From contig VFLB01000210.1 of assembly GCA_009914645.1 (NCBI GenBank), forward strand, positions 1 through 13,841: a stretch of DNA of 13,841 bases. Reading direction: 5' to 3'. Shown here piece after piece: positions 1 through 7,533 of this stretch (positions are counted from its first letter, which is position 1; every line of letters begins with the position of its first letter). The stretch comes from Synechococcaceae bacterium Bin_79_3 (GTDB lineage Bacteria > Cyanobacteriota > Cyanobacteriia > PCC-6307 > Cyanobiaceae). A program made the translations under genes and the position numbers. The notes below the pieces were generated by a model, which was not told the DNA's origin, ran no database searches, and was given only the letters and a program-made list of their open reading frames with translations.

Positions 1-255
1 CCATGGGTGCCAGATCAGCATGGCGGCACAGGTAAAAGTTTGCCGCTGGAATGGCTAGAAGGCTTAAACGTAAGTTGCCCCTGGTGGCTAGCTGGAGGGA
101 TGGGTTCAATTAACGCAGCGAGCGCAATAAAAGCACTTGCTGCGCTTGGGTTGAAGCCATACGGCATTGACGCTTCGAGCTCAGTTGAAGCTTCGCCTGG
201 AATAAAAAATATTATTGAAGTAAAAAATTTACTAACAACAATTTTATCTATTTAA
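1..255 (+). CDS. trpF: Phosphoribosylanthranilate isomerase, C-terminal fragment
   Basis: Third step of tryptophan synthesis from anthranilate: isomerises N-(5-phosphoribosyl)anthranilate to CdRP in the cytoplasm. The frame is open from base 1, so the gene is cut by the window edge; about 84 C-terminal residues remain. Visible TrpF marks are the phosphate-binding loop GGTGK just after PDQH, the LAGGM strand/loop, and the GIDASSSVE..PG segment near the end, all in the order expected for the last three beta/alpha units of the TIM barrel. The usual catalytic Asp should lie just upstream of the window. The stop TAA is only 3 bases from the stop of the convergent folE gene. trpA lies about 10 kb away on the other strand, so tryptophan genes are scattered here, as is usual in cyanobacteria. 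Confidence 0.93.
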   Translation, partial: PWVPDQHGGTGKSLPLEWLEGLNVSCPWWLAGGMGSINAASAIKALAALGLKPYGIDASSSVEASPGIKNIIEVKNLLTTILSI

Positions 256-258
256 GGA

Positions 259-1029
259 TCAACCTAAAACAGATTCCTGTTGCCTAACTAATTCAAAGAA
301 TTCAGATTTAAGGCTTGGATCGTGGCGGAAATCACCACGAACTATTGAGTTAACCATGCTTGTTTGGGGTTCCTTAACGCCACGCCACTTCATGCAATAG
401 TGCTGAGCTTTCACAAGAATTGCCAAGCCTTGGGGCTTACAGAGGCGTTCAATTTCGTCAGCCAAGATCATTACCGCTTCCTCTTGAATATGGGGCCTTG
501 AAAATACCCAATCAACAACACGGGCAAATTTACTTAGGCCGATCACCCTTTCCCCAGGCTTAATACCTATCCAACAATTACCAAGGATTGGCACCAGGTG
601 ATGGGAACATGCAGAACGAACAGTGATCGGGCCTACGGTATAAATTTCATCGAGATGCTTCACATTGGGGAAGCAGGCAATTTTTGGCTGATGATGATAA
701 CGACCCTTAAAAACTTCATGCAGATACATCTTTGCAACCCGCTCTGCCGTCTCCTGGGTGTTGTGGTCATTATCGATATCAATTATCAAGCTACGAAGGA
801 GGTCTCTCATTCGATCAGCAACCTCCTTTTGAAGTAGCTCTAATTCACCTTCTTGAAGATGCTCAGCAACATTATCGTTGGCCAAATAAGGCACTTCTGC
901 AGCATCCAGGCGCGCCCTAATAATTTCACTAATGGTGCGGGGCATCACAGTTCTATCTAGAGAAAGGCTAGCGATCCCAGAGGATGAGCCGTTATTAACA
1001 ATTGGGCTTAGGTCGTTTAAAGCAGTCAT
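259..1029 (-). CDS. folE: GTP cyclohydrolase I
   Basis: Converts GTP to 7,8-dihydroneopterin triphosphate, the entry point to folate and, in cyanobacteria, to glycosylated pterins. Counting from the ATG at 1029 the protein has 256 residues. The zinc ligands are visible as C141 and H144 in SACSHH and C212 in HYCMKWRG; the GERVIGLSKFARVV and RPHIQEE segments are typical of the active-site half. The N-terminal ~45 residues are variable, as usual. A TTG at 1038 would add three residues and overlap the upstream SDR stop by 4 bases; the ATG leaves a 5-base gap. Either way the gene is tightly coupled to the SDR gene upstream and probably shares its transcript. The 3' end faces trpF. Confidence 0.95.
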   Translation of the reverse strand: MTALNDLSPIVNNGSSSGIASLSLDRTVMPRTISEIIRARLDAAEVPYLANDNVAEHLQEGELELLQKEVADRMRDLLRSLIIDIDNDHNTQETAERVAKMYLHEVFKGRYHHQPKIACFPNVKHLDEIYTVGPITVRSACSHHLVPILGNCWIGIKPGERVIGLSKFARVVDWVFSRPHIQEEAVMILADEIERLCKPQGLAILVKAQHYCMKWRGVKEPQTSMVNSIVRGDFRHDPSLKSEFFELVRQQESVLG

Positions 1030-1034
1030 GAAAC

Positions 1035-1748
1035 TCAAAAAGCGCCAGTGGCGGGCATGAGGGTTAAATCTTCCAGCAGAAGCTGGGGGGGGGTTTGGGC
1101 TATTTGCAGCAGGGTTTCTGCTACAAGCTCAGAGGAGAGCATTGCCCCACGATCAAAATTCGCCTGGACAGTGGGGCTATCCCAAAGTGGCGTATTTACA
1201 GAACCGAGCGTAAGCGTGGAAACGCGGATGCCGTGGGTTCCCTCCTCTTCAGCTAAACATCGGCTGAAAGCTGCCAAGGCTGCTTTTGAAGCGGAGTAAG
1301 CGCCCCAGCCTGCAAACGTTTTGCTGGCAGCATGGCTACTGATATTAACTATCAAACCTCCACCTTGTGATCTTAAAGCGGGCAGCAAGGCATTGCAGAT
1401 CTGAAAAACACTGGTGAGGTTCAGCTGAAACAACCATTGCCACTGCTCCAAGCTGGTGGCTCCCAAAGCGGAGGTTAGGCCAGCGCCGGCGTTATTGATT
1501 ACAACTGAAGGAACCCCCGCTGCATCAACCAACTGCTGCAACCCTGACGAAACTTGAGTTGGATCTGCAAGGTCTATGCCGGCTGTGGAAACGTCCACAG
1601 AGGCCGAGCGGCAATCTGAGGCAACGGCTTCTAATTCCGCTGAGGGGCGGGCAACCAGCTCTAGATTCCAGCCAGCTCTGGCAAATTGTTTAGCCGTGGC
1701 AGCTCCAATGCCTCGAGAGGCCCCTGTAATTAGGGCAGTTTTTTGCAA
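1035..1748 (-). CDS. Short-chain dehydrogenase/reductase (SDR), substrate unknown
   Basis: Classical SDR of 237 residues, NAD(P)H-dependent and cytoplasmic. Visible: cofactor motif TGASRGIG at residues 8-15, NNAG at 85-88, and a catalytic tetrad N110, S138, Y151, K155 (YSASK). The start is TTG at 1748: no ATG lies upstream in this frame before a stop at about 1800, and this start places the Rossmann motif at the normal distance from the N-terminus. It lies between accA (59 bases upstream) and folE (4-base overlap or 5-base gap downstream). The substrate cannot be read from sequence. Proximity to folE hints at a pterin reductase; proximity to accA hints at lipid metabolism. A run of nine C residues on the coding strand spans codons 219-222. 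Confidence 0.9.
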   Translation of the reverse strand: MQKTALITGASRGIGAATAKQFARAGWNLELVARPSAELEAVASDCRSASVDVSTAGIDLADPTQVSSGLQQLVDAAGVPSVVINNAGAGLTSALGATSLEQWQWLFQLNLTSVFQICNALLPALRSQGGGLIVNISSHAASKTFAGWGAYSASKAALAAFSRCLAEEEGTHGIRVSTLTLGSVNTPLWDSPTVQANFDRGAMLSSELVAETLLQIAQTPPQLLLEDLTLMPATGAF

Positions 1749-1798
1749 AAGATTTTGAGCAAAGTTAAGGATTGAGCTGTATAACCAAATCCAATTAG

Positions 1799-1804
1799 AT
1801 TATA
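1799..1804 (-). promoter_or_regulatory. Candidate -10 box (TATAAT) for SDR-folE
   Basis: An exact TATAAT on the minus strand sits just past the accA stop codon and about 50 bases before the SDR TTG codon, which would give a leader of roughly 44 bases. No convincing -35 box is seen 16-18 bases upstream, where the accA coding end lies. It may give SDR and folE a transcript of their own, separate from the accA operon. One hexamer in an AT-rich gap is weak evidence. Confidence 0.35.
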
Positions 1805-1807
1805 AAC

Positions 1808-2788
1808 CTATTCAGGTGTTTCTGTGGCTTCCAATACTTCACCAATCGCACGATACTTTGCATAGCGCCGCTCGAGCAATTGCTCAGGCTCGAACTCAAG
1901 TAAACCGTTTAATTCCTCCACCAAAGCCAATCTGAGAGTTTCAGCCGCCTGAAGAGGCGCCCAATGATTCCCGCCTGATGGTTCAGGCAAAATGCGATCC
2001 ACTATTCCAAGTTTAATTAAATCGCTGGCAGTAATTTTCAATGCATCCGCGGCGGTAGAAGCCTTTGCAGCATCGCGCCAAAGAATTGATGCGCATGCTT
2101 CAGGGCTAGCCACGGTGTAAACCGAATGTTCAAACATTAAAAGGCGATCCGCCACTCCGATACCAAGTGCGCCACCAGAACCACCTTCGCCGATCACAGT
2201 GGCAATTACAGGCACCCGCAAACCAAACATCTCACGCAAATTCACAGCAATTGCTTCTCCTTGGCCGAGCTCTTCAGCCTTCAAACCGGCATAGGCACCT
2301 GGGGTGTCTATGAAACAAATAATGGGCAAATTAAAACGATCCGCATGGCGCATCAGCCTTAAAGCTTTGCGATATCCGCCAGGGGATGCCATCCCGAAAT
2401 TACGGGCAACATTCTCTTTCGTATCACGACCTTTCTGATGACCAAGAAACAGCACTGCCCGTTCGCCAAGCTGGCCTAGTCCCCCCACTAAAGCTTGGTC
2501 GTCTGAGCCACAGCGATCTCCGTGCAGCTCAATCCACTTTTCGCTTATTACCTGGATGTAGTCGAGGCAGCTGGGCCGGTGCGGGTGGCGGGCTACCTGA
2601 ATTTTTTGAGAGGGGGTAAGGGAACCAAATATGTCTTGACGACGGCGGGCCGCCAAATTTTCCAATTGCAGCAATTGCTGGCTTACATCTACTTCTGAAT
2701 CACGGGCTAATTGCCGAATTTGATCAATTTGTTCCTCTAAGTCAACTAGAGGTTTTTCAAAATCCAATAAAAAGCGACGTGCTGCCAT
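1808..2788 (-). CDS. accA: Acetyl-CoA carboxylase, carboxyltransferase subunit alpha
   Basis: AccA with AccD forms the carboxyltransferase that moves CO2 from biotinyl-BCCP to acetyl-CoA, giving malonyl-CoA for fatty acid synthesis. With the ATG at 2788 the protein has 326 residues and starts [14 protein letters not shown], the usual cyanobacterial AccA N-terminus. A TTG at 2803 would add five residues and overlap aar, so I prefer the ATG. Family motifs: [11 protein letters not shown] at 136-146, FIDTPGAY at 159-166 and [14 protein letters not shown] at 198-211, the crotonase-like core forming the oxyanion pockets. It starts 4 bases after the aar stop, so it is very likely co-transcribed and perhaps translationally coupled with aar. 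No clear Shine-Dalgarno sequence is visible. Confidence 0.96.
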   Translation of the reverse strand: MAARRFLLDFEKPLVDLEEQIDQIRQLARDSEVDVSQQLLQLENLAARRRQDIFGSLTPSQKIQVARHPHRPSCLDYIQVISEKWIELHGDRCGSDDQALVGGLGQLGERAVLFLGHQKGRDTKENVARNFGMASPGGYRKALRLMRHADRFNLPIICFIDTPGAYAGLKAEELGQGEAIAVNLREMFGLRVPVIATVIGEGGSGGALGIGVADRLLMFEHSVYTVASPEACASILWRDAAKASTAADALKITASDLIKLGIVDRILPEPSGGNHWAPLQAAETLRLALVEELNGLLEFEPEQLLERRYAKYRAIGEVLEATETPE

Positions 2789-2792
2789 TAGT

Positions 2793-3842
2793 TCAAGCGG
2801 CAATTGCTGCAGGGGCTGGCGAAATAGCGTCTAAACCTAAAGCGGAAAAGCCATGCCGAATTGAAGCAGCACCAATCTGTTCCATCGCTTCAAGGGTGAT
2901 GTTGTTACGGCCCCAACTGAAATTAGTGTGCCAATCTTCGAATTCCAATAACATTGCTTCCGCAAAACAAGCAAACAATTGGCGGCGTGGATTTGCCATT
3001 TCAGCAATTTCCATCACCTGCCAGCCAATATCTCTAGCAAATTCAACAATGCCACCTTTGAGTATATTTATATTGGGTGATGCAATTTTGCTATCTAGAT
3101 TTTTTGGATAACCGCCATCGATCATTAAGCAAGGATTTCGCAAGCTCGCGGAATCAATTTGCAGAGTTTGAGGTAAAGAAGCCACCCAAACAACCACATC
3201 TGCTTCAGGTAAAGCCTCTTCAAGGGAGAGCACCCTGCCACCCCCCAGCTCCTTGCGCAGATCGTTCAAACGTTGCTGCTGGCGGGCTACCAGCAGCAAT
3301 TCCCCCACACCACTGCGGCGAGTGAGCCAACGGCAAACCGCACTGCCAATATCACCTGTAGCACCAACTACAGCTACCCTTGCCTTGGCAAGATTTATGC
3401 CCAATGCCGGAGCATTTTGCTCCACTTGGCGGCAGATCACCCAGGCTGTGTGAGTATTACCAGTGGTAAATCGCTCCCACTGAAGAAGTGTTGACCGAAT
3501 TTGTTGAAATTTGGCAAGGTTGAAATTCTCAAAAATAATCGAAGTAAACCCGCCGAGCGCAGTAATATTTATTCCACGTTTTTGGGCCAACTCCATTGCA
3601 TTTTGCACCTTGCGGGTTGCAGTTTTAAACCGACCTAGCATTTCTGGTACAAAGCATGAATCTATGTAGGTGCCTTGAATTGTTTTACCTGTATTACTAG
3701 TAACCTCAAAATTTTCTAATAATTGAGGTGGGGCGCTACACCAAATGTCTAGCTCTCCATCTGCAAGATCATCAAAGCCCAGATCTCGGGCCTTGAGGCG
3801 AGCATCTAAAAAGCTGGAGGAGTGACCGATCAGACCGAACAT
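2793..3842 (-). CDS. aar: Long-chain acyl-ACP reductase
   Basis: Reduces C16/C18 fatty acyl-ACP to fatty aldehyde with NADPH, the first step of cyanobacterial alkane synthesis. 349 residues from an ATG, close to the ~341 of the Synechococcus elongatus enzyme. The N-terminal acyl-binding half begins [11 protein letters not shown] and carries the [14 protein letters not shown] segment at about 93-106. A Rossmann motif [12 protein letters not shown] lies at 159-170. The likely acylated cysteine is C292 in [13 protein letters not shown], matching Cys294 of the S. elongatus enzyme. ado lies 85 bases upstream and accA 4 bases downstream on the same strand, the arrangement known from picocyanobacteria. 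The 85-base gap holds a putative promoter and dyads, listed separately. Confidence 0.97.
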   Translation of the reverse strand: MFGLIGHSSSFLDARLKARDLGFDDLADGELDIWCSAPPQLLENFEVTSNTGKTIQGTYIDSCFVPEMLGRFKTATRKVQNAMELAQKRGINITALGGFTSIIFENFNLAKFQQIRSTLLQWERFTTGNTHTAWVICRQVEQNAPALGINLAKARVAVVGATGDIGSAVCRWLTRRSGVGELLLVARQQQRLNDLRKELGGGRVLSLEEALPEADVVVWVASLPQTLQIDSASLRNPCLMIDGGYPKNLDSKIASPNINILKGGIVEFARDIGWQVMEIAEMANPRRQLFACFAEAMLLEFEDWHTNFSWGRNNITLEAMEQIGAASIRHGFSALGLDAISPAPAAIAA

Positions 3843-3887
3843 GCTTTATTTGCGCTACTCACCGTTCCAATGGGTGAAAAGGATTTC

Positions 3888-3916
3888 TAAATAGTGTCCC
3901 ACGACACCTAAGCCAA
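3888..3916 (-). promoter_or_regulatory. Candidate aar promoter with a dyad in the spacer
   Basis: On the minus strand TTGGCT (3916-3911, 4 of 6 to TTGACA) and TATTTA (3893-3888, 3 of 6 to TATAAT) are 17 bases apart, and the -10 element is 46 bases before the aar ATG. The spacer contains a perfect dyad, GTGTC-n4-GACAC, at 3894-3907. This could be a promoter with an operator between its elements, or the same bases could form an RNA hairpin in an ado-aar transcript. Separate promoters for aar and ado are known in some cyanobacteria; here it is only a sequence match. Confidence 0.3.
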
Positions 3917-3936
3917 AAACCCTGGCTTTAGGACAC
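3894..3936 (-). repeat. Two tandem inverted repeats between ado and aar
   Basis: The first repeat is GTGTC-n4-GACAC (3894-3907). The second pairs CCTAAGCCA (3907-3915) with TGGCTTTAGG (3923-3932), nine pairs with one bulged base, and includes the ado stop codon at 3928-3930. A second GTGTC on the minus strand (3936-3932) can compete for the same GACAC partner, so two mutually exclusive folds are possible. No U-tract follows either stem, so these are not ordinary intrinsic terminators. RNA processing, partial termination or protein binding are all possible. Confidence 0.4.
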
Positions 3937-4635
3937 AAGCGCCGCTGCACTCATGCGTGCCAGATCGCGCGGACCAAAGCCGATTTCCATCAGGGCTTCT
4001 TGATAAGCGATCAAAAAATCTTCGATCAAACTCTCTTTTTCCATATGCAGCTCGGCGGCATCATCTGCCACCTGCTCCAACATTTGGCGAATGATGGGTA
4101 AATTATGGCGATTAGCCTGCATGATTTCATCCCGGCTGGCTTCGAAATTTGCTTTTAACCATTCCTGCCCGTAGTTCAGGTGGGTGTATTCGTCTTTAAC
4201 AACTCCCTCCGTTATTTTGCGGGCAAATGGATCTGCAACTGGGATATAGATGTGATAAGCGGCAATGGCAAATGCCTCAATCATTAAAGCTTGAATAACT
4301 AGGCACGTAACAACTTTGTTTTCGGATAAAGCCTGTTTGAAATTATCGTGTAATGGTGCAAAAAATATTTTTGCAAATTGCATATCAGGCACTACACCGA
4401 GATTTTTGCCGCAGGCTTGGAAACCTTTCATATGCTTCATTTCCATGCGGGCTAGCTGCGCCAGTTCTTCAACTTGGCCAGGAATCAAACCCCCCAGCGA
4501 AATATAATTGTCATGAGCTTCTTGCTCTCCCTCAATAACTATCGCGTTGATACGGCTGTAGGCAAGTTTGTAGGCCTCGCTACTGAAATCAGGTAATTCA
4601 TCGGTAATACACGGATCCAATACAGAACTTGCCAT
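3928..4635 (-). CDS. ado: Aldehyde deformylating oxygenase
   Basis: Non-haem di-iron enzyme of ferritin-like fold that converts fatty aldehydes from Aar to odd-chain alkanes (mainly C15/C17) plus formate, using O2 and electrons from ferredoxin. 235 residues, family length. All six expected iron ligands are present: E37 (IEGEQEA), E65 and H68 ([10 protein letters not shown]), E120 (ALMIEAF), E149 and H152 ([11 protein letters not shown]). The [17 protein letters not shown] helix and [15 protein letters not shown] region are typical. It precedes aar on the same strand and follows the creatininase-like gene by 41 bases. A 10-base palindrome lies just before the ATG. Nothing suggests loss of function. 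Confidence 0.97.
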   Translation of the reverse strand: MASSVLDPCITDELPDFSSEAYKLAYSRINAIVIEGEQEAHDNYISLGGLIPGQVEELAQLARMEMKHMKGFQACGKNLGVVPDMQFAKIFFAPLHDNFKQALSENKVVTCLVIQALMIEAFAIAAYHIYIPVADPFARKITEGVVKDEYTHLNYGQEWLKANFEASRDEIMQANRHNLPIIRQMLEQVADDAAELHMEKESLIEDFLIAYQEALMEIGFGPRDLARMSAAALVS

Positions 4636-4639
4636 TACA

Positions 4640-4649
4640 GCTGATCAGC
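4640..4649. repeat. Perfect 10-base palindrome before ado
   Basis: GCTGATCAGC is a perfect palindrome in the 41-base gap between the creatininase-like gene and ado, 4 bases upstream of the ado ATG. It could be an operator or chance. It sits where the ribosome would bind, and no Shine-Dalgarno sequence is obvious. Confidence 0.25.
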
Positions 4650-4676
4650 GGAGGTACGACATTGCACTCTACTGAA

Positions 4677-5462
4677 CTACTCGGGTATTTGGGGCCAATT
4701 GCTTTGAAGTAAAACTTGAAATAGCTCACACCAACCTTGAACCAAGAGCTCAAGCAGCACTTTTCCTTCAGCAGCGTTAGCTCCACAAGGGTTCCCCACC
4801 ACACCGTTATTGCTGATCCAGTGGGTATGCCACGCAGTGGGAACTGCCCCTTCAAGAGATAGACCCACCGGTGGTTTTGGTAACTCTTCTGCTGAAGGTA
4901 TGGGCCCCACCAATTCGGGATAAAGGGCCAGCATTAGGCTTGTTTCCAGCCGCCCCGCGTGAAGCCCCTGGCTCCGCTCCGGTTCAGCTATTACCTCCAG
5001 CACACCTGCGGGGCCGCTCCAGAGGAACCATGGCAAAACCGCCAGATGTGGGTTCTGTTGTTGGATTTCTCTAGCCGCCACCTGCAACAGTCCTATTTGG
5101 CCGCCGTGGCCGTTGAATAAAACCAAGCGCTGAAATCCAGCCTTGGCCGCCATCGCAGCTACCGCTTTCAGATTTGCAAGCATTGATTCAGCAGGCAAGC
5201 TCACAGTGCCTGGGAAATCGAGATGTTCCGGCGAAAATCCGTAGTTTTGGGCTGGTAGGCGCCATATAGCTGAGTGCGCAGGTAAGCGTTTCAACACTTG
5301 ATCTAAAACCGCTTCAGCAAATAAAAAATCGGTACCCAAGGGCAAATGGGGGCCGTGTTGCTCCACCGCCCCAATTGGCAGCACCAAAGTGCTGCCCAGC
5401 AAAGCAGCTGCCGCTTGCACTGCCGGCCAAGGAAGTTGTTCAATGCGGCGGTTGAATTTCAT
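4677..5462 (-). CDS. Creatininase-family metal-dependent amidohydrolase
   Basis: 261 residues from the ATG at 5462 (MKFNRRIEQLPW). This start is preferred because the family normally begins a few residues before a LPWPEV-like segment; a longer frame runs to 5534 but would overlap the divergent S1-like gene. Likely metal ligands: E34 and H36 in GAVEQHGPHLP, D45 in LGTDF, H119 in FNGHGGQ, with HAGRLETS at 168-175 as the later family motif. Family members cleave amide bonds in small cyclic or linear substrates (creatinine, formamide intermediates of riboflavin/F420 synthesis, mycofactocin precursor); the substrate here is unknown. It is the first gene of the minus-strand run leading into ado and aar, and diverges from the S1-like gene across 47 bases. 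Confidence 0.88.
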   Translation of the reverse strand: MKFNRRIEQLPWPAVQAAAALLGSTLVLPIGAVEQHGPHLPLGTDFLFAEAVLDQVLKRLPAHSAIWRLPAQNYGFSPEHLDFPGTVSLPAESMLANLKAVAAMAAKAGFQRLVLFNGHGGQIGLLQVAAREIQQQNPHLAVLPWFLWSGPAGVLEVIAEPERSQGLHAGRLETSLMLALYPELVGPIPSAEELPKPPVGLSLEGAVPTAWHTHWISNNGVVGNPCGANAAEGKVLLELLVQGWCELFQVLLQSNWPQIPE

Positions 5463-5488
5463 GGGGAAGTGGGTGCTGCCTACAGTGT

Positions 5489-5505
5489 GGGATCGCATCC
5501 CTTTT
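5489..5505 (+). promoter_or_regulatory. Hairpin plus T-run just before the S1-like start
   Basis: GGGAT-CGC-ATCCC (5489-5501), a perfect 5-base stem, is followed by TTTT and lies 8 bases before the ATG of the S1-like gene. No Shine-Dalgarno sequence is seen at that start. A candidate -10 (TACAGT, 5481-5486) lies directly upstream, in which case only part of the hairpin would be transcribed and the site would act as a DNA dyad. On the minus strand it lies in the leader of the creatininase-like gene. Confidence 0.3.
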
Positions 5506-5509
5506 GGCC

Positions 5510-6685
5510 ATGGCTTCCCTCGGCAGCGACACATCCCGACCCACTCCCGCTGCCCCCATCAGGAAGCCCCTTGCAATCCTGCATATAAGTAAAAAGGAAG
5601 AAGAAGATCGCCGCCTTAAAGAAGCGGCAGAGCGAGCTGAAATTGAAGCTGCCAGCAACAAAGTGCAGCCAAAACCCAGCTTTCATAGCCGCAGCACCAA
5701 CGACAGCGTGGAAGGCCTCACCATGGCCGACCTGCTTGGCGCTGCTGAAACCAAACGCCAACCGGTTCCCTCAATTGTGAGCCCAAGGCAAGTGGATGAT
5801 TTTGATTTTGATGAGGACGCTTTCCTTGCCGCCCTAGATGAAAACGAACCAATCGGCGCCACAGGCGATGTGGTTAAGGGCACTGTTATCGCCCACGAAA
5901 GCGATGGCATTTATGTGGATATCGGTGGCAAAGCGCCGGGCTTCATGCCAAAAGCTGAATGCGGCCTTGGTGTTATTACCGATCTAAAAAGCCGATTTCC
6001 CAAGGGCATTGAAGTTGAGGTGCTCGTTACTAAAGAGCAAAATGCCGATGGGATGGTAACGATTAGTTGTCGCGCCCTAGCCCTGCGTTTTGCTTGGGAA
6101 AAAGTTCGCGAACTCGAAAAAGATGGAAAAGTTGTGCAGGTAAAAATCACCGGTTTCAACCGTGGTGGTTGCACCTGTGATCTAGAGGGCCTACGCGGTT
6201 TTATTCCCCGCTCTCAATTGAATGAGGGGGAAAATCACGAAGCTTTGATTGGCAAAACCATGGGAGTTGCCTTCCTTGAAGTGAATCCTGAAACCCGCAA
6301 GTTGGTGCTTTCTGAAAAGAAAGCAGCCACCAGCGCCATGTTTGCCAACTTTGAAGTGGGCCAATTAGTGAGTGGCAAGGTTGTGAGCCAGAAGCCTTAC
6401 GGCTTTTTTGTAGACCTTGGCGGTGTTAGCGGCTTGCTCCACCAAGGCAGCATCACCGGTGCTGCCTTGAGAGATCTGGGGGAAGTGTTTGAAATCGGCG
6501 AAACAATTCAAGCCTTAATAATGCAAATGGATCCAGGCCGCGGGCGTATTGGGCTCAATACCGTGATTTTGGAAAATCAACCGGGTGAATTGCTTGTTGA
6601 TAAAGCAAAGGTGATGAAAGAAGCAGAAGACAGGGCTAATCGGGCAAGAAATATGATGCGTCAGCAGGAACAATCTGCGGGATGA
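5510..6685 (+). CDS. S1-domain RNA-binding protein (ribosomal protein S1-like paralogue)
   Basis: 391 residues from the ATG at 5510; a TTG two codons upstream (5504) is an alternative. It binds RNA and probably acts with the ribosome in translation initiation or mRNA protection. Residues 1-110 form a charged, low-complexity N-terminal extension with the acidic stretch DDFDFDEDAF at 96-105. Three S1 (OB-fold) domains follow: about 119-188 (GTVIAHESDGIYVDIGG), 206-271 (VKITGFNRGGCTCDLEGLRG) and 284-354 (GKVVSQKPYGFFVDLGGVSG). The tail is basic and helical. Cyanobacteria often carry more than one S1-like gene; the long N-terminal extension makes me favour a paralogue over the main rpsA, but this is not decided. 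The stop overlaps the ATG of the Tab2-family gene (ATGA), indicating translational coupling. Confidence 0.9.
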   Translation: MASLGSDTSRPTPAAPIRKPLAILHISKKEEEDRRLKEAAERAEIEAASNKVQPKPSFHSRSTNDSVEGLTMADLLGAAETKRQPVPSIVSPRQVDDFDFDEDAFLAALDENEPIGATGDVVKGTVIAHESDGIYVDIGGKAPGFMPKAECGLGVITDLKSRFPKGIEVEVLVTKEQNADGMVTISCRALALRFAWEKVRELEKDGKVVQVKITGFNRGGCTCDLEGLRGFIPRSQLNEGENHEALIGKTMGVAFLEVNPETRKLVLSEKKAATSAMFANFEVGQLVSGKVVSQKPYGFFVDLGGVSGLLHQGSITGAALRDLGEVFEIGETIQALIMQMDPGRGRIGLNTVILENQPGELLVDKAKVMKEAEDRANRARNMMRQQEQSAG

Positions 6686-7533
6686 ATAGCCTTCCAGCTG
6701 AATGGGAACTCGATTACTACTCCCGTCCGCTCCTAGATCCAAAAGGTAAAAAGCGATGGGAACTATTACTGAGTAGTTCAAACAATAATTTCCGCTTTGA
6801 GCGATTTTGCGGCGCTGAAAGCGTTAATTCTCAATGGTTAAAACAAGCCATCAGCGACGCGCTCGCAGAAGCCGAGGCCAAAAATATTCAAATCGCTCCA
6901 CGCTTGCGTTGCTGGCGCAATTCCATGCGCACGATGGTGCAGCGAGCTGCTGAATCTTTGGATTTGGAGGTGATTCCAAGCCGCCGTTGTTATGCACTAC
7001 AGCAGTGGCTTCAAGAAAGGGAAGCCTCGGTATATCCCGCAATGGAGGGCTATCAAGTGGGTCCGTTGGCACCACCGGCCACTCCAATCCGCCCGATTGC
7101 CTTGCCTTTGCCGGATGCGGTGCGAGGCGAGCAGTGGAGCTGGGCCAGCCTGACGGCCGAAAGTTTGCAAGATGCCAGCCAGTGGCCGATTGATTTCTCT
7201 GGTTTAATCCCCCTGCCAAAGCTTGAGCCTGGAGTAGCCGTTCCGGGCTTAAGGCTTTTTAGCCCCAGCCGATCGCTCGCCGTAGCGGGCTGGCTCAGCG
7301 GCCTTGAGCCGGTGCGTTTAGAGGTGCGCGATCAACAATTAGTGCTTGAAGCTGGTATGGAAGATCGCTGGCTGGTGAGTGATCTTGAGCCAGAAGCAGC
7401 AATTGCAGCAAGGCAAGTGTTGAGTGATGCCCGCAACAATGCCGCGGGTTTGCAATTCATAGCGGTGCAAAGCAGTGAAACGGTGAGTAATTTTTCCGGT
7501 TTTTGGTTATTGCGGGATCTACCCGATGTCTGA
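6682..7533 (+). CDS. Tab2/Atab2-family RNA-binding protein (DUF1092)
   Basis: 283 residues, recognised from the family pattern: N-terminal WELDYYSRPLLDPKGKKRWEL, middle RCWRNSMRTMVQRAAESL and C-terminal FSGFWLLRDLP. In green algae Tab2 binds the psaB mRNA leader and is needed for its translation; in Arabidopsis ATAB2 supports translation of photosystem subunits. The cyanobacterial role is inferred from these homologues. The ATG overlaps the S1-like stop codon by 4 bases, and the 3' end overlaps the next gene by 8 bases, so the three genes form one coupled unit. The protein is soluble with no membrane segment or signal peptide. Co-translation with an S1-like RNA-binding protein fits a joint role in mRNA-specific translation. 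Confidence 0.9.
   Translation: MNSLPAEWELDYYSRPLLDPKGKKRWELLLSSSNNNFRFERFCGAESVNSQWLKQAISDALAEAEAKNIQIAPRLRCWRNSMRTMVQRAAESLDLEVIPSRRCYALQQWLQEREASVYPAMEGYQVGPLAPPATPIRPIALPLPDAVRGEQWSWASLTAESLQDASQWPIDFSGLIPLPKLEPGVAVPGLRLFSPSRSLAVAGWLSGLEPVRLEVRDQQLVLEAGMEDRWLVSDLEPEAAIAARQVLSDARNNAAGLQFIAVQSSETVSNFSGFWLLRDLPDV

Noticed and set aside
4598..4855. 85-codon open frame on the minus strand
   Set aside because: Out of frame within the creatininase-like gene and the start of ado; no family pattern.
5480..5761. 93-codon open frame on the minus strand
   Set aside because: Lies antisense to the S1-like gene and overlaps the creatininase-like start; composition is phenylalanine-runs and glycine-serine repeats with no family pattern.
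6851..7219. 122-codon open frame on the minus strand
   Set aside because: Entirely antisense to the Tab2-family gene, which has a clear family match; the translated product shows no domain.
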